53,595 bases of DNA from Caulobacterales bacterium (GCA_017302335.1 JAFLCT010000004.1:1-53595), one strand, 5' to 3'. Positions 37,207-45,883 are shown, counted from the first letter of the stretch. Made by a program: numbers and translations. Notes: generated from the letters alone by a model not told the origin.

Positions 37207-37602
37207 ATGTTTGCGTCGTTCTCGCGTTATCAGCCGCAACTGCTGTCGCTGTTGCGGATCATGGCCGGCCTGCTGTTCGTCAGCCACGGCACGGCCAAGG
37301 TGTTGGGTTTCCCCGCGATCGAGGGCTTGCCGGCGCCTGGCTTGAGCCTGGCCGGCCTGTCGGGACCGTTTGAGCTGGTGCTGGGCGCCTTGTTGGTGTT
37401 GGGCCTGTTCACTCGTCCGGCGGCTTTCCTGGCCTCGGGCTTCTGCGCGGTGGGCTATTGGGCCGTGCACGGGACGCAGGCTTTCATGCCGATCCAGAAC
37501 GGCGGAGAGACCATCGCCCTGTACTGTTTCGTCTGGCTGTACATCGTCGCCGCCGGCCCGGGCGCCTGGGCCGTCGACAACATGGTCGGCAAGAAGACCT
37601 AG
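37207..37602 (+). CDS. DoxX-family membrane protein
   Basis: A 131-residue four-helix membrane protein of the DoxX family. It opens MFASFSRYQPQLLSLLRIMAGLLFVSHGTAKVLGFP, the family signature, and has further helices FELVLGALLVLGLFTRPAAFLASGFCAVGYWAVH and IALYCFVWLYIVAAGPGAWAVD. A strong ribosome site (GGGAGGAGG) precedes the ATG at 37207. DoxX relatives are linked to redox reactions at the membrane, but their role is poorly defined. It converges on the dioxygenase gene with 7 bases between. Confidence 0.9.
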   Translation: MFASFSRYQPQLLSLLRIMAGLLFVSHGTAKVLGFPAIEGLPAPGLSLAGLSGPFELVLGALLVLGLFTRPAAFLASGFCAVGYWAVHGTQAFMPIQNGGETIALYCFVWLYIVAAGPGAWAVDNMVGKKT

Positions 37603-37609
37603 GCGGGAC

Positions 37610-38365
37610 CTAGCCGATCCGCACCCCCGTCATCGAGATCGAGCCGCCCTCGATGACATCGTTGAAGAAGCTCACGTCGTCGTCCGGTCGCTGCTGGGCG
37701 GCGACGTAGAGCAGCGGCAGATAATGTTCATCGGTCGGCACACTGAGCTGGGCGTCCTCGGCCAGGCCGACCCAGTCGATCAGGGCCTCGTGATCGCCAC
37801 GCACGAAGGCCGCCTTCACAGCCTCGTTGAACGACGTCGCCCAGGGATAGGGATCGCCCCCCGCGCGTTTCCAGGTCCGAAGGTTGTGCACGAAGTCGCC
37901 GGAACCGGCGATGATCACGCCTTCATCGCGCAAGGCGCTCAGCCGACGCGCCAGGTCGTAATGGCCGCGCGTGTCCAGCCGCCGATCCAGCGACAGTTGC
38001 ACGACCGGCACATCGGCCTGCGGCCAGGCGTGGGCCAGGACCGACCATGTCCCGTGATCCAGTCCCCATTGGTCCGTCGGCGTCGCCCCGGTCAGATCCG
38101 ACACGCGCCGCGCCAGCTCGGGCGAACCCGGCGCGGGATACTGCATGGCGTGCAGCTCGGCTGGGAAGCCGCCGAAGTCATGAATGGTTTCGGGCCGCTC
38201 CATCGCCGTGACGCCCAGCCCTTGCGTCTCCCAATGGGCCGAGACCATGACTACGCCCTTGGGCCTGCCCGCGGCCTGGCCGACGCGGCGCCATCCGTCT
38301 GCGAACGGCCCGCCCAAGGCGTTCATGGGCGAGCCGTGACCAAAGAAGATCGCTGGTTGGGTCAT
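37610..38365 (-). CDS. DODA-type extradiol aromatic ring-opening dioxygenase (YgiD-like)
   Basis: A 251-residue class III extradiol dioxygenase homologue. It begins QPAIFFGHGSPMNALGG, with conserved His, and has MVSAHWETQGLGV near residue 40. GLDHGTWSVLAHAWPQADVPVVQLSLD near residue 92 and IIAGSGDFVHNLRTW near residue 150 supply the remaining metal-site histidines. Bacterial YgiD acts on 3,4-dihydroxyphenylalanine; the true substrate here is unknown. It follows wrbA after 3 bases, suggesting a two-gene quinone/catechol-related operon. Confidence 0.9.
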   Translation of the reverse strand: MTQPAIFFGHGSPMNALGGPFADGWRRVGQAAGRPKGVVMVSAHWETQGLGVTAMERPETIHDFGGFPAELHAMQYPAPGSPELARRVSDLTGATPTDQWGLDHGTWSVLAHAWPQADVPVVQLSLDRRLDTRGHYDLARRLSALRDEGVIIAGSGDFVHNLRTWKRAGGDPYPWATSFNEAVKAAFVRGDHEALIDWVGLAEDAQLSVPTDEHYLPLLYVAAQQRPDDDVSFFNDVIEGGSISMTGVRIG

Positions 38366-38368
38366 GGA

Positions 38369-38971
38369 TCAGCCGAACAGCTTCGCGGCCGTCTCGGCGA
38401 CGTAACGGCCCTGCCAGCGCGCGCCGTCCAGTTCGTTGTCGCTGGGCGTCCGGCTGCCGTCGCCGCCGGTGATGGTGGAAGCGCCATAGGGACTGCCGCC
38501 GGTGATCTCGTCCATGCGCTGCTGACCGGCCCAGGCGTAGGGCAGGCCCGCCACCAGCATACCGTGATGCAGCAGGGTCTGGATCAGGCCGATCAGGGTC
38601 GTTTCCTGTCCGCCATGCTGGGTGGCGGTCGAGGTGAAGGCCGCGCCGACCTTGCCGACCAGGGCGCCCCGCATCCAGATGCCGCCCGTCTGGTCCAGGA
38701 AGTTGCGCATCTGCGAGGCCGCCGTGCCGTAACGCGTGCCCGCGCCGATGATGACGGCGTCATATTCCGCCAGGTCCTCGGTCTTGGCGATGGGGGCGGC
38801 CTGGTCGAGCTTATAGCCGCTCTTTCTCGCCAGGTCCTCCGGCACCAGTTCAGGCACGCGCTTGATATCGACGACCGCGCCTTCGACCGACCGCGCCCCC
38901 TCGGCGACGGCCTCGGCCATCTTTTCGATGTGGCCGTAGGTGGAGTGATAAAGGACCAGAATCTTCGGCAT
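38369..38971 (-). CDS. wrbA: NAD(P)H:quinone oxidoreductase WrbA
   Basis: A 200-residue flavodoxin-like enzyme. It begins [26 protein letters not shown], the WrbA FMN phosphate-binding loop, and has [24 protein letters not shown] near residue 75, [16 protein letters not shown] near 115 and [22 protein letters not shown] near 158. It performs two-electron reduction of quinones and so limits radical formation. The ATG at 38971 is preferred to an open frame reaching 39046. Pairing with a catechol dioxygenase-like gene suggests a shared role in handling quinone-type compounds (inference). Confidence 0.95.
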   Translation of the reverse strand: MPKILVLYHSTYGHIEKMAEAVAEGARSVEGAVVDIKRVPELVPEDLARKSGYKLDQAAPIAKTEDLAEYDAVIIGAGTRYGTAASQMRNFLDQTGGIWMRGALVGKVGAAFTSTATQHGGQETTLIGLIQTLLHHGMLVAGLPYAWAGQQRMDEITGGSPYGASTITGGDGSRTPSDNELDGARWQGRYVAETAAKLFG

Positions 38972-39055
38972 GGCGCCCTCCGCATGAGTGTCGTTTGTCT
39001 GTAACAGACATGGATGCGAATATGGCGCGGCATACCAGGACCGCAAGGTCTTTCT

Positions 39056-39523
39056 TCAGATTTCCATGCGCCGCCCGATAGGGCACACCCGGTCGTAGAA
39101 GGACGGATCGGCGGGCGCGATCGCGCCGCGCGACAGGCGGAATTTGTGCTCGACCACCATCGCCTGCTGTTCGATGTTCAGGTCGATCCAGGCGCAGTCG
39201 TCCGAGACCGCATAGACATAGGCTTCGCGCCGATCCCCGGCCCTCAGTTTGCCGGTCACCAGGTTCACGCCCTGCTGCGCCTGCCAGACATGGACCAGTT
39301 CATGGATGAAGGTCGCCTGATGGTTCAGGTCGGCCGCGGCGATGTCCTGAACCAGGGTTCCGCGCGGCCACACGACCCAGTCGCGTCCGAACCAGCGGCC
39401 GGGCACGAAGGCCCGCCCGACCGGCCATGGCGCGGTCAGTATGCGGATGTCGTCCAGGTTCAGATCATCGGCGAAGACCTCGGTCGCCAGGGCCTTTTCG
39501 CCTTCGGTCAGGCTGCGGATCAC
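39056..39523 (-). CDS. Putative zinc-metallopeptidase-like protein (HExxH)
   Basis: A ~155-residue protein with the zinc-binding motif HELVH (His74-Glu75-His78, in TFIHELVHVWQAQ). No signal peptide is evident. The region before it (FGRDWVVWPRGTLVQDIAAADLNHQ) looks like the strand and helix ahead of a minimal metallopeptidase site; a possible third ligand is one of the later acidic residues (EAYVY or NIEQQAMVVEH). Related small proteins in alphaproteobacteria are annotated only as hypothetical or Vgr-related. The GTG at 39523 overlaps the upstream stop (GTGA); an ATG at 39544 is possible. It is translated with the VanY-like gene. Confidence 0.75.
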   Translation of the reverse strand: MIRSLTEGEKALATEVFADDLNLDDIRILTAPWPVGRAFVPGRWFGRDWVVWPRGTLVQDIAAADLNHQATFIHELVHVWQAQQGVNLVTGKLRAGDRREAYVYAVSDDCAWIDLNIEQQAMVVEHKFRLSRGAIAPADPSFYDRVCPIGRRMEI

Positions 39524-40362
39524 GGCTCGCCGACCCATTCCCAATGCCAGGGTTCATAGACATAGGGCACGAAGCCGAACCGGCCCGCGTTCTGAACCAA
39601 CCAACGGTAGGTCGCTCCGCGGGTCATGTGCTGGCGGCTGGCCGGATTGGTGGAGTCCACGCCCAGGCCCTCGATCTGGCCGACATAGAGGTCGATGGCC
39701 GTGCCCGTGCGGTGGGGCGAACAGACGGCGCGGCGCACGCCGTCGCAATTGCCCTGTTCGGCGCATCGGGCGGCGTCGGCTTCCGGGTCGCGGAAGCCCG
39801 AGAAGATCTGCAGCAGCTCATGATCGCGCGCGACCTCGGGCACCTCGGCGCGGGCGGCGGCCACCATGCGGCGATAGGCGTCCAGCACGTCGCGACGCAA
39901 CAGACGGGTCAGACGGTCGGCGTGCTCCTCCTCGGCGACCAGATAGCCGAGCTGGCTCAATGGCGGCGGATCGGGACACGGGCCGCCGTTGACGCGCGCC
40001 ATGATGAAGGGGCGCCGCTCCTGCCAGACGCCGCGCAGGACCTGGAAGGTCGGCTGATCGAACACGCCGGTGGCCGGCAAGGCGTAACGCGCCTGGAACC
40101 GCGACAGGGTCTCGGCGAAGACCGGCGTGGTCGGAGCGCACTCGGTGCCCAGCTCCTTCTGGATCAGCGGCAGATAGGTCTCCCAGCCCCATTCCTGTGA
40201 GCCGAACGGCGACCATTCCAGCGAATAGATCGAAATGGCGTTGGCGAAGGCTTGACCCGCCCATTGCGCTTCGCCGTCCTGGCAACGGTCGCGCGTCTGG
40301 GCCGCTGCGGGCGAGACCAGCAGGGCGACGAACAGACTCAGCAAGGGCCAGCAGGCGCGCAT
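39520..40362 (-). CDS. Secreted VanY/M15-type D,D-carboxypeptidase-like protein
   Basis: A 280-residue exported protein with signal peptide MRACWPLLSLFVALLVSPAAAQ. Residues ~60-115 may form a peptidoglycan-binding-like segment (ETLSRFQARYALPATGVFDQPTFQVL). The C-terminal M15 peptidase domain has zinc ligands His217 and Asp224 in HRTGTAIDLYVG, and Glu270 and His273 in YEPWHWEW. It should trim D-Ala from peptidoglycan peptides in the periplasm. Four cysteines (200, 206, 214 and one earlier) may form disulfides. It overlaps the HELVH gene downstream. Confidence 0.88.
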   Translation of the reverse strand: MRACWPLLSLFVALLVSPAAAQTRDRCQDGEAQWAGQAFANAISIYSLEWSPFGSQEWGWETYLPLIQKELGTECAPTTPVFAETLSRFQARYALPATGVFDQPTFQVLRGVWQERRPFIMARVNGGPCPDPPPLSQLGYLVAEEEHADRLTRLLRRDVLDAYRRMVAAARAEVPEVARDHELLQIFSGFRDPEADAARCAEQGNCDGVRRAVCSPHRTGTAIDLYVGQIEGLGVDSTNPASRQHMTRGATYRWLVQNAGRFGFVPYVYEPWHWEWVGEP

Positions 40363-40469
40363 GACGGCAGGAGACCTCGGACTTGCGGCGACGGCAAGGC
40401 TGCATCGTCACGGGATTGCTGGCAGGGTGGCTGGCCGTCCGACTCGGGCGGGTCTGACTGGAACGCCGG

Positions 40470-41837
40470 ATGACCGACGCCGCCTCCGCCACCGCGCCGC
40501 ACCGCCGCAGCAACGCCGTTCTGGCGGCCTTCTCGGGGCCATGCCTGCCCTTGGCCGCCTTCGGCGTGGCCCTGCCGGTGACCCTGCCGGAATACTACGC
40601 CAGCCATGTCGGCATAGAGATCGGCCTGGTGGGTCTGGTCTTCATGGCCGTGCGGCTGATCGACATCGCCTTCGATCCTCTGGTCGGCTGGGGCATGGAC
40701 CGAACCCGGACCCGCTTCGGCCGCTATCGTCCGTGGATGGCGCTGTCGACGCCGATCCTGATGCTGGCGGCCTTGATGATCTTCGTTCTGGTCCGGCCGG
40801 GCGCGGGACCGGGTTACCTGTTCCTGTGGCTGCTGGTTCTCTATGTCGGCTTCTCGATCGGCACCTTGGGGCAGTTGGGCTGGGCCTCGGTGCTGGCGCC
40901 CGAGTACGACCAGCGCAGTCGCGTCTACGCCTGGTGGCAGGCGTTCAACATCATCGGGGTCATCGCCATCCTGGTGCTGCCCGCGGCCGTGCTGAAGCTT
41001 GGCGTCGGCGACTATGTGGCGGGCGTGCACATCATGGGCTGGGTGATCATCGCCGCCCTGCCCCTGACCATCGGTCTGGCGCTGATGACCGTGCCCGAGC
41101 CGGTCAATGCGGGCGCGGCGCCGCACGGAGGCGCGGCGGCCTATTTCGCCCTGCTGAAGCGGCCGACGGTGGCGCGGCTGCTGGCGGCGGACCTGGTGCT
41201 GGGCGTGGCGCCGGGGATCACAGGCGCCCTGCTGTTCTTCTTCTTCGACCAGGTGAAGGGCTATGACCGGGCCGAGGCTTCGATCTTCATGCTGCTGTAC
41301 TTCCTCGCCGGACTGGTCGGGGCGCCGATCTGGGCCAGGCTGGCGGTCAAGGTCGGCAAGCACCGCGCGCTGGCCATCGCCAGCACCCTCTTCGCTGTCC
41401 TGTATTTCGTCGCCACCCTGCTGCCAGGGGGCAGCTTCGCCCTGACGGCGGCGGCCATGTTCATCGCCGGCCTGCCCTATGCGGCGGGGCTGTTCCTGCT
41501 CAGAGCCATGATGGCGGATGCGGGCGACGAGGTGCGGCTGGAGACCGGGGTGGACCGAACCGGCCTGATGTTCTCCATCCTGTCGGCGACGACCAAGATC
41601 GGCCACGTCGTAGCCCTGATCCCCTATCTGATCCTGGGCGCCATCGGCTTTCAGGCGGTCCCTCCGGCTGGAGGCAACAGCGCGACCTCGCTGCTGGCCT
41701 TGCAGGTCATGTTCATCGCCCTGCCCGCCCTGCTGATCGCTTCGGCGGCGTGGATCCTGAAGGGCTATCCGCTGACGCCGGAACGGCATGAGCAGTTGCG
41801 CCTGGCCCTGATCGCGCGCGAAGAGACGGCGGCATGA
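40470..41837 (+). CDS. MFS transporter, GPH (sugar:cation symporter) type
   Basis: A 455-residue membrane transporter with about 12 hydrophobic segments. The cytoplasmic signature DPLVGWGMDRTRTRFGRYRPWM near residue 70 is the glycoside-pentoside-hexuronide:cation symporter motif. A symmetrical segment LAGLVGAPIWARLAVKVGKHRAL occurs near residue 281. It probably takes up a sugar or glycoside with H+ or Na+. The stop overlaps mazG by 4 bases, so the three genes MFS-mazG-DUF1643 form one operon, although no functional link is obvious. Confidence 0.9.
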   Translation: MTDAASATAPHRRSNAVLAAFSGPCLPLAAFGVALPVTLPEYYASHVGIEIGLVGLVFMAVRLIDIAFDPLVGWGMDRTRTRFGRYRPWMALSTPILMLAALMIFVLVRPGAGPGYLFLWLLVLYVGFSIGTLGQLGWASVLAPEYDQRSRVYAWWQAFNIIGVIAILVLPAAVLKLGVGDYVAGVHIMGWVIIAALPLTIGLALMTVPEPVNAGAAPHGGAAAYFALLKRPTVARLLAADLVLGVAPGITGALLFFFFDQVKGYDRAEASIFMLLYFLAGLVGAPIWARLAVKVGKHRALAIASTLFAVLYFVATLLPGGSFALTAAAMFIAGLPYAAGLFLLRAMMADAGDEVRLETGVDRTGLMFSILSATTKIGHVVALIPYLILGAIGFQAVPPAGGNSATSLLALQVMFIALPALLIASAAWILKGYPLTPERHEQLRLALIAREETAA

Positions 41838-42628
41838 CCGCCATCGACCGGCTGAAAGCCATCATGGCGCGGCTGCGCGACCCGGTCGGCGGCTGTCCGT
41901 GGAACGTGGAGCAGACCTTCGCCACCATCGCCCCCTATACGCTGGAGGAGGCCTATGAGGTCGCCGACGCCATCGAGCGGGGCGACTTCGACGACCTGAG
42001 GTCCGAGCTGGGCGACCTGTTGTTCCAGGTCGTCTTCCACGCCCGCATGGCCGAGGAACAGGGGCTGTTCGCCTTCGACGACGTGGCCGACGCCATCGCC
42101 GACAAGCTGGAGCGTCGCCATCCGCACGTCTTCGGGGTCGAGGACGCCAAGCCGGACGCCTGGTCGCAGAAGGCGCGCTGGGAGGACATCAAGGCCGAGG
42201 AGCGCAAGGCCCGGTCCCAGCACGGCGTGCTGGACGACGTGCCCGTGGGCCTGCCCGCCCTGGCCCGCGCGGCCAAGCTGACCAAACGCGCCGGGCGGGT
42301 CGGCTTCGACTGGCCGTCGACCGACGAGGTGTTCGACAAGCTGCATGAGGAGGTCGCCGAGCTGCGCGTCGAGATCGCCGCGGGCGACCTGGACAAGGCG
42401 CGCGAGGAGATGGGCGACCTGTTGTTCGTGGTCGCCAACCTGGCGCGCAAGCTGAACGTCGAGCCGGAGGACGCCCTGCGCGGCGCCAACGCCAAGTTCG
42501 TGCGGCGGTTCGCCTTCATCGAGGCGGAGCTGGCCAAGGACGGCCGCACGCCGGAGCAGTCGGACCTGGCCGAGATGGACGCCCTGTGGAACGCGGCCAA
42601 GGCGGCCGAACGCGGAGGCGCGGCGTGA
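41834..42628 (+). CDS. mazG: Nucleoside triphosphate pyrophosphohydrolase MazG
   Basis: A 264-residue tandem-domain MazG. Each half carries the ExxE...EExxD magnesium motif: WNVEQTFATIAPYTLEEAYEVADAIE then LGDLLFQVVFHARM in the N-terminal half, and LHEEVAELRVEI then MGDLLFVVANLAR in the C-terminal half. The KARWEDIKAEERKAR linker is typical. It hydrolyses non-canonical or excess NTPs to NMP and pyrophosphate. It overlaps the upstream transporter and the downstream gene by 4 bases each. Confidence 0.96.
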   Translation: MTAIDRLKAIMARLRDPVGGCPWNVEQTFATIAPYTLEEAYEVADAIERGDFDDLRSELGDLLFQVVFHARMAEEQGLFAFDDVADAIADKLERRHPHVFGVEDAKPDAWSQKARWEDIKAEERKARSQHGVLDDVPVGLPALARAAKLTKRAGRVGFDWPSTDEVFDKLHEEVAELRVEIAAGDLDKAREEMGDLLFVVANLARKLNVEPEDALRGANAKFVRRFAFIEAELAKDGRTPEQSDLAEMDALWNAAKAAERGGAA

Positions 42629-43170
42629 CCGCCCAGGCCCACGATCCCGGCGGCAAGGTGCGGCTGGCCCTGATGGCGGGGGTCCGGGGCGACGCCGTGT
42701 TCAGCGAGGACGGCCGTTACCGCCCCCTGATGCGGCGCTGGCTGGGGGACGCCTTCCCCGGCCGCTACCTGCTGTTCATCGGCATGAACCCGTCGACGGC
42801 CGACGCCACGGTGAACGACCCGACGTGCGGCCGCGAATGGACCTTCACCCGGCGCGAGGGCTTCGACGCCATGGTCAAGGCCAATGTCGGGGACTATCGC
42901 GCCACGGACCCCAAGATGCTGCTCAAGCCGGGCGTCGCGGCCTGTTCGCCCGCCAACCTGCCGACGATCCGCCAGGCGGCGGCGGGCGCGGCCAAGGTGA
43001 TCCTGTGCCACGGCAAGCTGAACAAGGCCCTGGCCCCGGCGGGCGCGGCCATGGTCGAGGCGCTGAGGGCCGACGGCGTGCCGCTGTGGTGCTTCGGAAC
43101 CAACGCCGACGGCAGCCCCAAGCACCCGTTGTACCTGCGCGGCGACACGCCGATCCGGCCGTGGCCCTGA
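42625..43170 (+). CDS. DUF1643 family protein
   Basis: A ~181-residue protein of the DUF1643 family. The core signature is YLLFIGMNPSTADATVNDPTCGREWTFTRREGFDAM near residues 45-82, and a second conserved part is ANVGDYRATDPKMLL. The family has no established function. The GTG start at 42625 overlaps the mazG stop. The C-terminal ALVKVLLCHG-like strand (KVILCHGKLNKAL) and CFGTNADGSPKHPLYL suggest an alpha/beta fold that could bind nucleotide or nucleic acid (inference only). Its stop is 1 base before palindromic repeat copy B. Confidence 0.85.
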   Translation: MTAQAHDPGGKVRLALMAGVRGDAVFSEDGRYRPLMRRWLGDAFPGRYLLFIGMNPSTADATVNDPTCGREWTFTRREGFDAMVKANVGDYRATDPKMLLKPGVAACSPANLPTIRQAAAGAAKVILCHGKLNKALAPAGAAMVEALRADGVPLWCFGTNADGSPKHPLYLRGDTPIRPWP

Positions 43171-43171
43171 T

Positions 43172-43348
43172 CCCTCTGCCGTTGGGAGAGGGGATCAAGG
43201 CCCGCAGAGCGAAGCGATGCGCCAGCCGAAAGGGCGAGGGTCGGGTGTTTGCCGATCATCACCCGCCAGTCGCCCCTCACCCTTTCACGCCGCCAATCGC
43301 GCTGACGCGCTCTTGGGCGTTCAAGCCCTCTCCCAACGGGAGAGGGGG
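43172..43348. repeat. Nested palindromic repeat, copy B
   Basis: A ~177-base relative of 33809-33982. Outer hairpins are CCCTCTGCCGTTGGGAGAGGGG (43172-43193) and CCCTCTCCCAACGGGAGAGGGG (43326-43347). Inner arms GCCGAAAGGGCGAGGG and CGCCCCTCACCCTTTC pair. Internal loops differ from copy A, while the paired stems are conserved, which suggests selection on structure. It fills the gap between two convergent genes, again starting 1 base after a stop codon. Confidence 0.85.
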
Positions 43349-43387
43349 TGAGGAATCGGACTCTGGAAAAACAGGGTGCGAAGAGTC

Positions 43388-43891
43388 CTATGATTGAGGT
43401 CCAAGATCAAGATTTTTGCTCAGTACGCTCATATCGTTGACATTCGTCTCCTCGACGGCGACCAATCTCAACGGTTCGGGCCTGGACTCCAGCCGGGGCG
43501 GCGCCAGGTCGGGCAGGTCGGCCATGACCTGGGCGCGGGCGCGGTCGGCCAGTTTGTCATAGAGGCGCATCCAGCTCGACGCCTCGGCGGCGCGGCCCGC
43601 ACCCAGGGCGCGGCGGATGTTCAGGAAGGCTTCCTCGGCCAGGTCGGCGAAGCTGACGTCGTCGTCGGGATGATATTCACCGGCCTCGGGCGGGATGTCG
43701 CTGGCGGGCTGGTCGATCCGCCGCCAGCCGCCGACCCGCGCGTGCAGCCGGAACGAACTGAGCGACACGCCGTACCGCTGGCAGATGCTGACCGCCGTCA
43801 TCCCCGCCAGATATTCGCGCCGGGCGTGGTCCCAGAGGGAGTCGGAGGGAGCAGCGAAATCCTCGGGGTCGAGTTGGGTGTGGGAGGGCAT
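43388..43891 (-). CDS. Hypothetical protein with HTH-like N-terminal segment
   Basis: A 167-residue protein. The segment LWDHARREYLAGMTAVSICQRYGVSLSSFRLHARVGGWRRID (residues ~19-60) has the pattern of a helix-turn-helix, like those in terminase small subunits and transposase-derived regulators. The rest is acidic and helical (FADLAEEAFLNIRRALGAGRAAEASSWMRLYDKLADRARAQV), possibly for oligomerisation. The gene is as GC-rich as core genes and similar proteins occur in other Caulobacterales (from memory). DNA binding is an inference; no target is known. It lies downstream of the ATPase-nuclease gene on the same strand, 153 bases away. Confidence 0.7.
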   Translation of the reverse strand: MPSHTQLDPEDFAAPSDSLWDHARREYLAGMTAVSICQRYGVSLSSFRLHARVGGWRRIDQPASDIPPEAGEYHPDDDVSFADLAEEAFLNIRRALGAGRAAEASSWMRLYDKLADRARAQVMADLPDLAPPRLESRPEPLRLVAVEETNVNDMSVLSKNLDLGPQS

Positions 43892-44044
43892 GACGGGCGC
43901 TTAGCACGCGGGTGCGTCAGGAGCGGACGGGGGTCGACAGGTCTAACCCGGTGAGCGTTCCCGACTTCCGCATTCGACTCTTCGCTGCCGTTGGGAAGGT
44001 TTGCTTTCCGCATCGGCCTCGAGCGGCGCAATGCCGACCGCCTT

Positions 44045-45883
44045 CTACGAGGTCTTTTTCTCGACGTTGAAGCGCAGCACTTCTTCGAAGACACGGTTGC
44101 GGGCCTTCGCGTCGGTGATCAGGGAGCCAGCCGGCATCACATAGAGATGCAGCGGAACGTCGTCAGCTTGCCCGATCTCGAAGTCGTCGTAAACGACCCG
44201 CTCGCTCAACGAGAACACGTCCTTGAAACCGGTGCGCTTCATGTCCTTGTAGAACTCGTCGTCGATTTCCACGACGCAGAACGCAAAGACCTCTCGGACG
44301 GTTTGGATCCGGTCGACTAGTTCGCTGGCATAGAGACGGCACTGCACAAGAGACTTATTGTTCTCGAAAATGTCCGCGCCCGGCTTCTTGAACTCGATGA
44401 TCACCAGCTTGTTTGGCCTGCCAGTATCGTCCTTTGAATAGAAGGCTGCAACGTCCGGCTTGCGCTTCTGTTTGGACTCGGTTGCCACGCCGACTTCACG
44501 AACGATCTTCGCGAGGGTCTCGTCGCTGTAGATATTGCTGTAAGAAAGAAACTTATCGTCGACCAGCCAGATATTGTTTTCGCGAATGTCGTTGCCGTCG
44601 GTGTGCTTGCGCAGGATGGCGTTATGCAGAACGTCTTCGGCGGACTTGGGCGGCATCTTCGCCAAGGACTCGATGACCAGTGCTCTATGGACGATGAAGC
44701 GCGCTAGGTCGTCGCTCGCCAGGTGCGATACGTCGTCGAAGCTCACGTTGCGCCCTTCCTCCATAGCTTCGACCAAGAGGTCTTCACGCCGGGCCTGTTG
44801 GGCGCGATAGGTCCTGACGATTTCGTCGGCATCCAGCATCGACGCTTCGCCGTTCAACGAGTTCATGTCGATGAACGGATAGTACTTTTTCAGTTTCTCG
44901 AGACTGGAGCGCTTGAACGCATCGATATCGCCTTCGGCACCTTCGTTGATCATGGCTAGGCATTCCTCGTGGATGCGCGGCATGAGCGCATCCCGACTGA
45001 TAGGCGAAACCATGTCGGCGTCAGCCGTGGTCTTGGGGAGCACCAGTTTCTGGCGCTCGATGTTGGCTCTTCGGTTCAAGTAGGGGGAAGTGACCGAGAT
45101 CAGATAGCGGCAAACGTCGAATCGTTTGCTGATCTGGAATTCCTCGACACAAAGTTCGTCGGCGCACAGCATTGCGACGATGCCCTTGCGCGGCGCGTTC
45201 TCCCGGAAGAGGTAGCACTCGAAGGTCTCTCCGCTCAGCTCGAAGGATCGGGTCTTCTCAGCTTCGATTTTGTCGCCCGAAAGCACGAAGTCGTCGGAGA
45301 AGGGCTGCTTGCTGTTGTGCGTGAAATTGACCGAGATAATTCTTCCGGACTGCTTCTTCAGAAAAAGGAGCAGGCGGAGGTCGTCGCACATCGAATTGAC
45401 GAGCTTCGTGACCTGCGTGTTGATCCGATCATTCAGTTCCGAAATCGTAATCGTTGTTTCGAGGCGGCCGGTTGACGGCGTCCTGCGGACATCGTCCAGC
45501 TTGAAGTCAGGCGTATAGCGAAACTCAACAAGCTCCGTGGGAAGCTGGCTTCGGATCTCAACGCGGTTAGCGTATTTGAGGAAGGCTAGACGGCCCACGC
45601 CTTTGCCGCCGATATCATCCTTATGGCTCGTGCAGATCTCGTCAAAATAGTTGAGGTTGTCCGGGGTGAAGCCTTCGCCGTCGTCGGAAATGGTGATCCT
45701 GTCGAGGACGTTGCGCTCTTCGTCCCCGAAGAGATCCACCTGACGCTGAAAAGCCAGGTCGACGGTGATCTGGCTGGCACCCGCGTGGATCGAGTTGGTC
45801 ACGGCTTCACGGATGACGTCTCGCGCCGTGACACCACCCTTGTAGTGCTCGGCAATGAATTTCTTAAGGTTGATCCGCGCCAT
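44045..45883 (-). CDS. GHKL (HSP90/MutL-type) ATPase fused to a PD-(D/E)XK nuclease domain
   Basis: A 612-residue protein with no close named family. The N-terminal Bergerat-fold ATP site is complete: Glu26 and Asn30 in REAVTNSIHAGA, DDGEG at 67-71 (DxGxG) and GGKGVG at 92-97. The middle (residues ~120-460) is a transducer-like and helical region. Near residue 437 comes the segment NNIWLVDDKFLSYSNIYSDETL. A PD-(D/E)XK core follows: Pro476-Asp477, then Glu497-Phe-Lys499 in LVIIEFKKPGAD. This suggests an ATP-gated nuclease. Codon use is visibly lower in GC than neighbours, and it stands alone between core genes, both typical of transferred defence genes. A purine-rich site (AGAGGGTG) precedes the ATG. 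Confidence 0.8.
   Translation of the reverse strand: MARINLKKFIAEHYKGGVTARDVIREAVTNSIHAGASQITVDLAFQRQVDLFGDEERNVLDRITISDDGEGFTPDNLNYFDEICTSHKDDIGGKGVGRLAFLKYANRVEIRSQLPTELVEFRYTPDFKLDDVRRTPSTGRLETTITISELNDRINTQVTKLVNSMCDDLRLLLFLKKQSGRIISVNFTHNSKQPFSDDFVLSGDKIEAEKTRSFELSGETFECYLFRENAPRKGIVAMLCADELCVEEFQISKRFDVCRYLISVTSPYLNRRANIERQKLVLPKTTADADMVSPISRDALMPRIHEECLAMINEGAEGDIDAFKRSSLEKLKKYYPFIDMNSLNGEASMLDADEIVRTYRAQQARREDLLVEAMEEGRNVSFDDVSHLASDDLARFIVHRALVIESLAKMPPKSAEDVLHNAILRKHTDGNDIRENNIWLVDDKFLSYSNIYSDETLAKIVREVGVATESKQKRKPDVAAFYSKDDTGRPNKLVIIEFKKPGADIFENNKSLVQCRLYASELVDRIQTVREVFAFCVVEIDDEFYKDMKRTGFKDVFSLSERVVYDDFEIGQADDVPLHLYVMPAGSLITDAKARNRVFEEVLRFNVEKKTS

Noticed and set aside
43388-43891. 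Possible phage terminase small subunit and hence a prophage remnant
   Set aside because: Only a short HTH-like pattern is shared; no other phage gene is nearby and the gene has core-like composition.
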